A DNA stretch of 64,000 nucleotides, from assembly GCF_008107625.1 (NCBI RefSeq), contig NZ_SDKK01000013.1:104751-168750 (forward strand), read 5' to 3'. Source of the DNA: Zoogloea oleivorans (lineage in GTDB: Bacteria > Pseudomonadota > Gammaproteobacteria > Burkholderiales > Rhodocyclaceae). The position numbers were made by a program, and so were the translations under genes. This document shows, one piece after another, positions 53,118 to 61,529 of this stretch. The notes under the pieces are model-generated. The model was not told the origin of the DNA. It did not search any database and saw nothing but the letters and a program-made list of their open reading frames with translations. Every line of letters starts with the position of its first letter. Position 1 is the first letter of the stretch.

Positions 53118-53918
53118 TCAGGTTTTCTTGCGGGCCATCAGGCCAATCTGGACGACCAGGGACAGGTCGCCATCCAGCCATACCGGAATATCAATCGTCG
53201 CAAACAGGGAGTCGGCGGTCATGATTTCGTCTATTTTGCGAATGTCGTAATCAATGCGCTCCAGCTGCAGCTCGCTCAGATCCTTCAGCAGTCGACTCCG
53301 GAAAGTGTCCCGGTGATGCGTCTGCATGGTCAGCATCGAGGATCTGCCAAAATCCAGCTCCATTTCCGGGCCGAAGCGACGGATGATGTCGTCCCGGAAA
53401 GTATTGATGGAGTGCTTCTGGATGTATTCCGCAAACATCAGGGCATCCAGCGCAATCCATGCGCAGTGCACGTCCGGAAAGTCCCTGCAAAAGCTGGCCA
53501 GACGGCCCCGGAAGTCCTCCGCTGCAATGCTGTAGCGGGGTGGCTCCATATAGCGATGGCTGTCGAAGTCAACTTCTGCGCAATTTCCCAGAATATTCTT
53601 TCCCTGCCCATCAGCGCAGCCGAGCTTGAAACGGATTTTGGAGCCAGGCCCAGTAGCATTGACTTCCTGCGTATAGCCGACATTGCCGGGCATGGCCTGC
53701 TTGAGCATGCCCGTCCATTGCAGCCAGCCTTCCTCGGGCCAGTCGGCCCTGGCGCTGGCCTGCTTGAGACCCAGCATGGCCAGCATGCCGTGCACCACGG
53801 TGCCTTCACTGCCGATGGTGTTGCGAGCGAATTGCGGATCGAAATGAATGGGGTTGTAATCCCCCGAAAACGCAGCCCAGGCCTTTGCGGCCTCCGCACC
53901 AAAATACAGCGGATTCAT
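53118..53918 (-). CDS. MaoC-type dehydratase with a second hotdog-like half
   Basis: 266 aa. Hydratase-2 motif at residues 17-32: FSGDYNPIHFDPQFA with catalytic Asp20 and His25, followed by GTVVHGMLAM. Residues 150-266 have no motif but end in strands ATIDIPVWLDGDLSLVV, suggestive of a second hotdog. Likely dehydrates 3-hydroxyacyl chains made by the ketoreductase. Overlaps the ketosynthase stop (ATGA). Confidence 0.82.
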   Translation of the reverse strand: MNPLYFGAEAAKAWAAFSGDYNPIHFDPQFARNTIGSEGTVVHGMLAMLGLKQASARADWPEEGWLQWTGMLKQAMPGNVGYTQEVNATGPGSKIRFKLGCADGQGKNILGNCAEVDFDSHRYMEPPRYSIAAEDFRGRLASFCRDFPDVHCAWIALDALMFAEYIQKHSINTFRDDIIRRFGPEMELDFGRSSMLTMQTHHRDTFRSRLLKDLSELQLERIDYDIRKIDEIMTADSLFATIDIPVWLDGDLSLVVQIGLMARKKT

Positions 53919-55174
53919 GAATTCGCTGACGCAAAAACGAGGGCGCTGTTTGAACCACCAAACCCGTAATTGAGATTGAGGGCATAACGGATGCCGCTCT
54001 TCCTGCGATGCTCATTGGGAATGTAGTCCAGATCGCATTCGCTATCGGGGTTGTTCAGGTGAATGGTGGCCGGCATCAGGCCGGTCTCGATCGTCCTGAT
54101 GGTGAAAATCGACTCGATGGCGCCGGTCGCTGCAATCAGGTGACCGGTATAGGACTTGGTGCTGGAAATCGGCGTGTGGTAGGCCGCATTGCCCAGGGCC
54201 AGCTTGAGCGCCCTGGTCTCATTGAGATCGTTCAGGGGCGTTGAGGTGCCGTGGGCATTGACGTATTCGATGGCATCCACGGGAATGCCGGCCTGGGTGC
54301 AGGCGGTGCGGATGGTCATGGTACGGGCCAGCAGATCCTCGGCCGGCGAGGTAATGTCGCTGGCATCGGAGTAGTTTCCATAGCCGACCACCTCGGCAAG
54401 AATCCGCGCTCCCCGGGCCTTCGCAAACTCGTAGTCCTCCAGGCACAAGACGGCAGCGCCTTCGGACAGGACAAAGCCATTACGATCAAGGCTGAAGGGA
54501 CAGCACGCCTTCTCAAGGCTTTCCTGCTCCTTGCTGAGGGCCCGCAGGGCATCGATACTCCAGACGCCGAAGCCCTCCCGGATGCTTTCACCACCGCCGG
54601 CCAACATGAACTTGGCGCGGCCGGAACGGATCACTTCACAAGCATCACCGATGGCAATGCTGCCTGTGGCGCAGGCGGCGACGGGCGTATTCTGGTAGCC
54701 CCGCAGGTTCCACTGCATCGAAATGGCAGCCGTTCCGACGCTGGGCATGACCAGCAGGTTGGAGAACGGCGATGCGGAACCATTTTCACGGAAGGCGTTG
54801 TTCTGGATGGTGGATTCATCCTGGGCGCCCCAGCCGGTACCAAAGATGACGCCGCGCTCGAAGGGGCTGCAGAAGTCGTCCAGGTTGGCTTTTTCCCCGA
54901 AAGCCATGTGAATGGCTTCTGCCGCCGCAGACAGGCCCAGCTTGGCGAACTCGGGGAGAAACTTCAGAATTGCCTTGGAAAACGGCTTGCGCGGTGGCTT
55001 GTTATCCATGACACCAAAAAATTTGGCGACAATCGGGGCGCCGGGATATTCGACCCGCCGATAACCGACCTTGTAGTTTTCGATGGATGTCCAGATTTCA
55101 TCGACACTGTTGCCAAGGGCACACAAGGCGCCATATCCCGTCACGACCACCCGGCCGCTCGACTGCTTGCTCAT
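53915..55174 (-). CDS. 3-oxoacyl-ACP synthase (FabF-like ketosynthase)
   Basis: 419 aa. Full Cys-His-His triad: Cys168 (TPVAACATGS), His308 (VNAHGTST) and His345 (TKSYTGHLIAA). About the size of FabF and of the KS-alpha of type II polyketide systems; there is no adjacent KS-beta/chain length factor. It elongates an ACP-bound chain. Precedes and overlaps the MaoC gene. Confidence 0.93.
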   Translation of the reverse strand: MSKQSSGRVVVTGYGALCALGNSVDEIWTSIENYKVGYRRVEYPGAPIVAKFFGVMDNKPPRKPFSKAILKFLPEFAKLGLSAAAEAIHMAFGEKANLDDFCSPFERGVIFGTGWGAQDESTIQNNAFRENGSASPFSNLLVMPSVGTAAISMQWNLRGYQNTPVAACATGSIAIGDACEVIRSGRAKFMLAGGGESIREGFGVWSIDALRALSKEQESLEKACCPFSLDRNGFVLSEGAAVLCLEDYEFAKARGARILAEVVGYGNYSDASDITSPAEDLLARTMTIRTACTQAGIPVDAIEYVNAHGTSTPLNDLNETRALKLALGNAAYHTPISSTKSYTGHLIAATGAIESIFTIRTIETGLMPATIHLNNPDSECDLDYIPNEHRRKSGIRYALNLNYGFGGSNSALVFASANS

Positions 55175-55236
55175 GGATTTGCTGATCCTTTTAAAACCGT
55201 TGCAATGACTTGACCGGGAACAGCCCGGACATTATT

Positions 55237-56556
55237 TCAATCGTGGCTATCGATAATTTTCCGGAGTTCGGCAATGAGGGGCGTGACGAAATCCTTTTCG
55301 ATGTCGCCAAAACAGCTCGACCGGAATACAACATCCAGCTGCGTCTTGCCGCCGAAGGTGCTGGTATAGAACATCAGGTCATAGGGATGGACGAGACAGC
55401 CCACCGTCAGGCTGTCCGTGATCGGGAGGCTTTTCGTTCCAAAACAGGAAAAGTCTTCTTCGATAACCCCGGGATTGGAAAAGAAAATATTGGTTCCCTG
55501 GGTTCGTTTCATCACCCAGCGAACCACGAATCCCGGCAGTCCATCTCGATACAGCCCCACCGCGTTTTCCATGCGCCCCAATTCCAGGGCCAGACCATCC
55601 GTACGCAGATATCCGGTTTGCCGGCCAAGGTCCTGCAGCAGCGCCCGGGAACTTGCTGGCGGAGAAAGCCGGACGGTGCAGGGGACCATATAGCTTCTGA
55701 AAGCCTCGGCATGCTCGGACCCGAGAAGCTTGCGCAGACTCAGGGCAAAGGAATAGGTCACGCTCCGCCCGGAATGGCCTTGATGCTTGTCCAGGTAGCG
55801 CACCAGCGCCCCGGAGAACAGCGTATTGAGGGTGACACCATGCCGGCGCGCGGCTATCCGCAAACCTTGCTGCAAGTCCTCGGGCAGAACCTGATGGAAG
55901 AAGTCGTTGCCTCCCGATGCACTGGTGCTACCGCGCAGGCAACTCCGATCAACGCTGAGCATTCGACGCGCAATGTCCACATAGGCACGGCTACGTCGGT
56001 GCAGCAGCGCTCTGCGCGCAAACCATTCAGGGCGGGAATCGGCGAGGGAGCACACCGGAAAACCGGCACCGGCATGGCGCGCCGACGATGAATCTCGCAG
56101 AGTGGCGTAAATCGCCATGAAACGCGCCATGAAGATATGGCCGCTTTTGACATCAGCCACTTCATGGGAAATCAGCAAATGCAGACAGCAACGCTGGCTG
56201 TCTGCGGAACGAATTAATTGCAGACGGACGGGATGACTAGCAGATGTGGGATGCACTGCCACATGCCTCATCAAGGTCCGGCGCAGCACGGCATCCGAAA
56301 AACACATTGCTCCCGAATGCATCGACTCATCCAGAACCGGGGAAGAGGCATCCTGGGTTATGCCGGCATAATTGTGTCGGGTGTCGCCAAGCAGTCCGAA
56401 TTCACATACAGCCTTTCGCAAGGCTTCACCCAGCAACTCGCTATCCACATTGCCGTCAATGATGAAAAAGTGACTGTTGGTTGTATCAAAGTACCTGCGC
56501 CCCCAATGGAAAAAGCCGCTTACAGGATCGTTAGTAGGGGAGGCGAGACAATTCAT
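55237..56556 (-). CDS. Condensation/acyltransferase-fold protein (degenerate HHxxxD)
   Basis: 439 aa. The CoA-dependent acyltransferase superfamily signature appears as ISHEVADVKSG (His131, Asp135; the first of the usual two histidines is Ser). PapA, WS/DGAT and NRPS C-domain enzymes share this fold and join an acyl thioester to an alcohol or amine. It may attach the cluster's acyl product to an acceptor. First gene of the cluster, reading away from the FNR-type box at 56660. Confidence 0.72.
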   Translation of the reverse strand: MNCLASPTNDPVSGFFHWGRRYFDTTNSHFFIIDGNVDSELLGEALRKAVCEFGLLGDTRHNYAGITQDASSPVLDESMHSGAMCFSDAVLRRTLMRHVAVHPTSASHPVRLQLIRSADSQRCCLHLLISHEVADVKSGHIFMARFMAIYATLRDSSSARHAGAGFPVCSLADSRPEWFARRALLHRRSRAYVDIARRMLSVDRSCLRGSTSASGGNDFFHQVLPEDLQQGLRIAARRHGVTLNTLFSGALVRYLDKHQGHSGRSVTYSFALSLRKLLGSEHAEAFRSYMVPCTVRLSPPASSRALLQDLGRQTGYLRTDGLALELGRMENAVGLYRDGLPGFVVRWVMKRTQGTNIFFSNPGVIEEDFSCFGTKSLPITDSLTVGCLVHPYDLMFYTSTFGGKTQLDVVFRSSCFGDIEKDFVTPLIAELRKIIDSHD

Positions 56557-56659
56557 GGGTTTCGTTGAAAACGGGTACCGCGGATGCCTTTAAAGAAATT
56601 TAATTCTTGTCTTATGTCATTTACCTCACTTATGTTAATGAACTTAGATCTTTGTCATT

Positions 56660-56673
56660 TTGATTTATGTCAA
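56660..56673. promoter_or_regulatory. FNR/ANR-type box in the divergent promoter of the lipid cluster
   Basis: TTGATTTATGTCAA, i.e. TTGAT-N4-GTCAA, one mismatch from a perfect inverted repeat. It lies 104 bp upstream of the acyltransferase ATG and 165 bp upstream of the Tim44-like ATG in an AT-rich stretch of otherwise GC-rich DNA. Suggests control by oxygen or a related signal; motif evidence only. Confidence 0.5.
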
Positions 56674-56837
56674 AAGAGACAACGTACCAACAGATCGAAA
56701 ACAATCCGAAACCACTTGGAATTTTCGGCAAGCAATGCCTGCTTACAAGATGGTGGACGGCAGGCCCGAAACGGTGTGCCATGATGCGGAAAGAATCCAA
56801 TGCCCACCGTCTGCTTCCAACCCACAAGGAATCCCGT

Positions 56838-57884
56838 ATGAAACGACTCTCTCGCCAGCCCGGCCGAAAGCTCATGACCATGCTTCTCGCCACCTTGATG
56901 GCCGGCCTGCCCCTCGCCAGCGAAGCAAAGCTCGGGGGAAGCAGCAATGGCGGGCGTTCCACGTCGATGACGACGAGATCGGCCACGCCTCCGGCAACCA
57001 GTTCGCCCTCCTCCCGCCTCGGTAACGGCAACAGCGGCGGCATGACCCGCCCCGACGTGATGGCCCGGGCCCGCAGCAACACACCGCCCCCCGCCGGTGC
57101 GGCTGCCGGCGGCGCGCCCATGCCGTCGGCACCGCCGGCAGCCGCACCACGCAGTGGTCCCGGCTGGGGAACGGTTGCCGGGGCCGCTGCAGTTGGCGCC
57201 GCAGCCGGCTACATGATGGGCGACCACAACTCGCCACAGACGCCAGCACAGGCACCGGGCAACGCATCCCAGGGCAATTCGGACTCGGGCGCATCGCGTG
57301 ACATGCAACGCTCCGCCTCCGAGGCAGGTGCCCCCGTATCGCCGGAAAAGAGCTCGTCGGGTGGCTTCGGGTTCGGCTCCCTGCTCGGCCTGCTGGCCCT
57401 GGGCGGTGGCGGCCTGTGGGCCTTCCGGAAGTACCAGGCGACCCGGCACCCGCAATTCGCCAGCCGCAGCGAGCCGATAGGCTCCTTCAAGGCCAGCGAT
57501 GCCCCCGTGTTTGGCGCCAGCGCGCCGTCCACCAACGCCGACACGGCAATCGAACAGTTAGCCTTGAAAGCCTTCAACGAACTGCAGGAAGCCAACAACC
57601 GCGGCGACCTGACATTCTTGCGCACCCGCGTCGACGACCTGCTGTTCCAGCAGCTCGAAGCGGACATCACCCAGCGTGGTGGACCGGGGCACACAACGGT
57701 TGTCTCGATGCGGCCGCAAGTCCTGGACGTCACCGATCAGGGCGCCCGCCGACTGGTGTCCATCCAATACACCGGAACCATCGTCGAAGGCCCGGACGCC
57801 GCCCCGGAAGCGCTCGACGAAGTCTGGCACTTTGTCGATGAAAACCGCGGCTTCTGGAAGCTCGCCGGGATCGAGCAGGTCTGA
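56838..57884 (+). CDS. Tim44-like domain protein with signal peptide
   Basis: 348 aa. Signal peptide MKRLSRQPGRKLMTMLLATL to about SEA; a Ser/Pro/Ala/Gly-rich low-complexity region (residues 35-200) with two short hydrophobic stretches (GTVAGAAAVGAAAGYMMG; FGSLLGLLALGGGGLWAF); then a C-terminal Tim44 domain (IEQLALKAFNELQEANNRGDL ... LDEVWHFVDENRGFWKLAG). Common in betaproteobacteria; role unknown. AAGGA upstream of the ATG. Confidence 0.85.
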   Translation: MKRLSRQPGRKLMTMLLATLMAGLPLASEAKLGGSSNGGRSTSMTTRSATPPATSSPSSRLGNGNSGGMTRPDVMARARSNTPPPAGAAAGGAPMPSAPPAAAPRSGPGWGTVAGAAAVGAAAGYMMGDHNSPQTPAQAPGNASQGNSDSGASRDMQRSASEAGAPVSPEKSSSGGFGFGSLLGLLALGGGGLWAFRKYQATRHPQFASRSEPIGSFKASDAPVFGASAPSTNADTAIEQLALKAFNELQEANNRGDLTFLRTRVDDLLFQQLEADITQRGGPGHTTVVSMRPQVLDVTDQGARRLVSIQYTGTIVEGPDAAPEALDEVWHFVDENRGFWKLAGIEQV

Positions 57885-57897
57885 CAAACAGGCCCCG

Positions 57898-57940
57898 CAC
57901 CTTATCCCCGCCGCAGGTGGTCAAGGCTGTGGATAAGGTG
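57898..57940. other. Inverted repeat with DnaA-box-like arm after the Tim44-like gene
   Basis: CACCTTATCC (57898-57907) and GGATAAGGTG (57931-57940) are perfect 10-bp complements. The right arm is part of TGTGGATAA, a perfect DnaA-box sequence on the - strand. No T-run follows. Similar TTATCC/TGTGGAT wording occurs after codA (about 61329-61364). Downstream, AACGGGCTGATGC occurs twice (57954-57966 and 58005-58017), as a direct repeat. Confidence 0.45.
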
Positions 57941-58022
57941 TGGGGATGCGCCTCAACGGGCTGATGCCGCAGGCTTTTTTGGCACTGCTCAAAAAATGGG
58001 CAGCAACGGGCTGATGCATGCC

Positions 58023-59111
58023 CTAAAGCCCTGCCGATGTCACTTTTCCCTTCACCCTGAAGTGCCGCGCGGTGCCTTTTCCCTTCACTTCGAACACTCC
58101 GCTCGCAGTCAACGCGTCCGTCAGCGTCGCGCACCCTGACTCCTTGACGGTTCGTCCCAGGGCCTTGAGCTGCTGCCCGACCATGCCGACCGGCGCCCAG
58201 CCGCTTGCCGCAGTGGCTTGGGTTACGGCCTTGATCAGCACCTCGCTGTAAGCCAGGGGTTTCCTGGGTTTGAACCCGGCGACTGGAATACCGGATGCGC
58301 CAAAACTCTTTGGACGACAAAAATAGGTCTGCCCGTTCTTGTGGGCACGCAAATCGAGGTTAAAGGCTTCCGTTTTCTGGAGTAGTTCAATGAACTTGGC
58401 GCAGCCGTAGGTTCGCGGGTCAAAATCCGAATGATTGGCGTGAATGTAGGACGACAACTGCCCCAGCATGGCCCAGCCCTGCTCGTCGGCGACGTTGCTA
58501 TAGGCCTTCAGGAGGATCTTTACCGCCAGGGTGGGTGGCTTGAAGGCGAGCTTGGCCGGCGCTTCCGGGACGAAGGTTTCAGATAGCAGCGCGACAACGG
58601 CGGGCACCGAGCACGGGACGGGCTCGACAATTTCAGCAACCGGCGCAGCCACGCTGCTATCCAGCGGGGGCGGCGCGATCAGGTTTTCCACATAGATATA
58701 GCGCTCACAAGCGTTAACGAAAGCCTTTGGGGCGTGCTTTTCGCCAAAGCCGAAAACAAACAGCCCATCTTCGCGGATTCGGGTGGCCAACCGCGTGAAA
58801 TCGCTGTCACTGCTCACCAGACCAAAGCCCTCGAAGCGCCGGGAATGGAGGAGATCCATGGCGTCGATGATGAGGGCGCTGTCGCTGGCGTTCTTTCCGG
58901 TGGTGTTGCGGTATTGCTGGATCGGCTGGAGGGCATGCTCGGCAAGCTTGGTGCGCCACCCGGCAAGGTTCGGGGTGGTGAAGTCCCCGTAAATTCGCCG
59001 GACAGTTACGCGGCCGTGACGGGTTATTTCTTCCAAGATGAGCGAAATGGTGTCGATACGGACGTTGTCGGCATCGATGAGTACGGCAAAAGAAGGAAGG
59101 TCATGCTTCAT
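58023..59111 (-). CDS. NYN-domain (LabA-like) protein with LOTUS/OST-HTH domains
   Basis: 362 aa. Residues 1-150 form a PIN-like NYN nuclease: FAVLIDADNV, SALIIDAMDLL and VSSDSDFTRLATRIREDG supply the acidic metal ligands. Two OST-HTH/LOTUS-like segments follow (GWAMLGQLSSYIHAN ... YGCAKFIELLQK and GWAPVGMVGQQLKALG ... ATLTDALTASGVFEV). Proteins of this type are thought to process RNA. Start could be up to 45 bases earlier. It is a stand-alone gene. Confidence 0.87.
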   Translation of the reverse strand: MKHDLPSFAVLIDADNVRIDTISLILEEITRHGRVTVRRIYGDFTTPNLAGWRTKLAEHALQPIQQYRNTTGKNASDSALIIDAMDLLHSRRFEGFGLVSSDSDFTRLATRIREDGLFVFGFGEKHAPKAFVNACERYIYVENLIAPPPLDSSVAAPVAEIVEPVPCSVPAVVALLSETFVPEAPAKLAFKPPTLAVKILLKAYSNVADEQGWAMLGQLSSYIHANHSDFDPRTYGCAKFIELLQKTEAFNLDLRAHKNGQTYFCRPKSFGASGIPVAGFKPRKPLAYSEVLIKAVTQATAASGWAPVGMVGQQLKALGRTVKESGCATLTDALTASGVFEVKGKGTARHFRVKGKVTSAGL

Positions 59112-59311
59112 CGGGCAGTTGCTGCGTCTCGTTCTTTGTTCAGGGCGGTCATGTGACATGGTGACATCCAGACCACAGGGCTGCGCAATGGCACAGGGCG
59201 CGCCAGATGAGTGACTTATTGGCGAGCATGGACGCCCCCCGCCGTCCACCGATCATGACAGGCCTGAACGGGTGAATCGTGGACGATGTATGGTGTCGAG
59301 CCAAGCGCAGG

Positions 59312-59962
59312 TTACGCCCGGATGGAGGCCCCCCATTCCGCCACGAACACGGCCCGGAACGCCCGCAGCCACGCCACCCGCTCTTCTCCAAGCCGACGGG
59401 CGGCCGCAGTGTTCATCATGGCAGGCAACCTGGCCAGCTTCACTTCAATGTGATCCAGCGAAAACGCCGTGTCATCAAGCTCCCGAGCGCTTGCCAGTGG
59501 ATCGTCCGGGTGGGCCAGCGCCGAGCCCATGCGGCCGGCGGTGTAGAACATGCGCGCCAGCCCTACCGCACCGACGGCATCCATGCGGTCGGCGTCCTGC
59601 ACGATCTGCGCTTCGATGGTCGTCGGCGTGATCGCCGCGGAAAAGCTGTGCGCTTCGATGGCATGCGCCACGGCATCAAGCTTGTCCACCGGAAAACCCG
59701 CGTCCGTCAGCATCTGGCGCGCCAGCCGCGCAGCCATCTGTGAAGCCTTGGCGCGGTCCGGATGATCCTTCGGCACATTCACGGTATCGTGCAGGTAGCA
59801 TCCGGCCAGCACCACCAACGCATCCGCCTCCGGATGCGCGTCGAGCAGGGTCTGCGCCACGCGCCAGACCCGGTGCAGATGGTGGATGTCGTGGGCACCG
59901 TCGTCTTCGGCTGCGGACGTGGCGAGGGCAATCAGGCGGGGCAGCCAGAGGGAAGTGGGCAT
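59312..59962 (-). CDS. HD-domain phosphohydrolase
   Basis: 216 aa. HD superfamily pattern: GAHDIHHLHRVWRVAQ, LAGCYLHDTVN (the HD pair), HAIEAHSFS and IVQDADRMDAVGAVGLARMF. Resembles YedJ-type metal-dependent phosphohydrolases. Divergent from codA with 76 bp between starts, so the two may share a promoter region. Nucleotide metabolism is a reasonable guess from the neighbour. Confidence 0.85.
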   Translation of the reverse strand: MPTSLWLPRLIALATSAAEDDGAHDIHHLHRVWRVAQTLLDAHPEADALVVLAGCYLHDTVNVPKDHPDRAKASQMAARLARQMLTDAGFPVDKLDAVAHAIEAHSFSAAITPTTIEAQIVQDADRMDAVGAVGLARMFYTAGRMGSALAHPDDPLASARELDDTAFSLDHIEVKLARLPAMMNTAAARRLGEERVAWLRAFRAVFVAEWGASIRA

Positions 59963-60038
59963 GGGGCATCCGTGAGCAGGTTTTGCGCGGAGCGCATAGT
60001 ACCCGGGGGAACGGTCCCGGCAAGAAAGGAATGAAAGC

Positions 60039-61313
60039 ATGTTCGACCTGATCCTGCGCAACTGCAGTCTGCCCGACGGCCGCCGCGGCCTCGACATCGG
60101 CATCACGAGCGGGCGCATTGCCGCCGTGGAAGCCTCCCTGCCTGGCGCCGCCGGCGAAACGATCGACGCTGCCGGTCAGCTCGTCACGCCGCCCTTCGTG
60201 GATGCCCATTTCCACATGGATGCGACCCTTTCCTACGGCCTGCCGCGCGTCAATCAAAGCGGCACCCTGCTCGAAGGGATCGCGCTGTGGGGCGAACTCA
60301 AGCCGCTGCTGACCCAGGAAACGCTGGTTGAACGTGCCCTCACCTACTGCGACTGGGCGGTAGCGAAGGGCCTCCTGGCGATCCGCTCCCACGTGGACGT
60401 GTGCGACCCGCGCCTATTGGCCGTCGAGGCCTTGCTCCACGTGAAGGACGAGGTCCGCCCATATCTGGACTTGCAGTTGGTCGCTTTTCCACAAGATGGC
60501 GTGCTGCGCGCACCCGGCACCCTCGACAACCTGAAACGCGCTCTCGACATGGGCGTGGACGTGGTCGGCGGCATTCCCCACTTCGAACGCACCATGGCCG
60601 ACGGCGCCGAATCGGTGCGCATCCTGTGCGAACTGGCGGCCGAGCGCGGCCTGCCGGTGGACATGCACTGCGACGAGTCCGACGACCCGCTGTCGCGGCA
60701 CATCGAAACGCTGGCCTTTCACACCCAACGCCTCGGCCTCGGCGGACGCGTCGCCGGCTCGCACCTCACGTCCATGCACTCGATGGACAACTACTACGTT
60801 TCCAAGCTGCTCCCGCTGATCGCCGAAGCCGGTGTCGCCGCCATCGCCAACCCGCTTATCAACATCACCCTGCAGGGCCGCCACGACAGCTACCCGAAGC
60901 GCCGCGGCATGACCCGCGTGCCCGAACTGCTGGCCGCCGGCGTACCGGTCGCCTTCGGCCACGACTGTGTGATGGACCCGTGGTATTCCCTCGGCAGCGG
61001 CGACATGCTCGAAGTGGCCGCCATGGGCCTGCACGTGGCCCAGATGACTAGCCAGGACGGCATGCGCACATGCTTCCAGGCCGTCACCGCAACCCCCGCA
61101 CAGATCCTCGGCATAGAGGGCTACGGCATCGCCCCCGGCTGCCGCGCCGATCTGGTTCTGCTACAGGCCTACGACCCGATCGAAGCCCTGCGCATGCGGG
61201 CCACACGCCTGCTGGTACTGCGAGCGGGCAAGGTAATCGCGCGCAGCCCGGCAACGGTGACGACGCTGAACCTTCCAGGCCGTCCGCATCGAGTGGATTT
61301 TATGCTGCAGTGA
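60039..61313 (+). CDS. codA: Cytosine deaminase
   Basis: 424 aa, the length of Escherichia coli CodA (427). Metal ligands HFHMD near the N-terminus, DMHCDESDD with the catalytic Glu, SHLTSMHSMDNYY, and FGHDCVMDPWY follow CodA motif by motif, as do NQSGTLLEGI and NITLQGRHDSYPKRRGMTRV. Converts cytosine to uracil and ammonia. AAAGGA lies eight bases before the ATG. No codB permease adjoins it. Confidence 0.95.
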   Translation: MFDLILRNCSLPDGRRGLDIGITSGRIAAVEASLPGAAGETIDAAGQLVTPPFVDAHFHMDATLSYGLPRVNQSGTLLEGIALWGELKPLLTQETLVERALTYCDWAVAKGLLAIRSHVDVCDPRLLAVEALLHVKDEVRPYLDLQLVAFPQDGVLRAPGTLDNLKRALDMGVDVVGGIPHFERTMADGAESVRILCELAAERGLPVDMHCDESDDPLSRHIETLAFHTQRLGLGGRVAGSHLTSMHSMDNYYVSKLLPLIAEAGVAAIANPLINITLQGRHDSYPKRRGMTRVPELLAAGVPVAFGHDCVMDPWYSLGSGDMLEVAAMGLHVAQMTSQDGMRTCFQAVTATPAQILGIEGYGIAPGCRADLVLLQAYDPIEALRMRATRLLVLRAGKVIARSPATVTTLNLPGRPHRVDFMLQ

Positions 61314-61529
61314 AACCACGATTTCCGCTTATCCCCACCCTGTGTGGCCACAGCTTGTGGATGAGATGTGAGGAAATAAGCCGGGGCATTGATCGATTGA
61401 GATCTTTTGTGATGCCTAAAAACTGGGTATCAGCAGCATCTTGATCTTCGGGAATACACCGACAAGCACAGCTTGATCGCATATCGACTCCCGTCCGGAT
61501 GGGGCCAGGCAGCAGGCAAGGAGACTGTG

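Noticed and set aside
45822..56556. Aryl polyene or dialkylresorcinol cluster
   Set aside because: No chain-length factor, no aromatic-starter ammonia-lyase or CoA ligase and no MMPL exporter or DarB-type synthase are present.
57931..57940. Replication origin suggested by a perfect DnaA box
   Set aside because: Only one perfect box, no cluster of boxes, no AT-rich unwinding element and no dnaA/dnaN/gyrB nearby.
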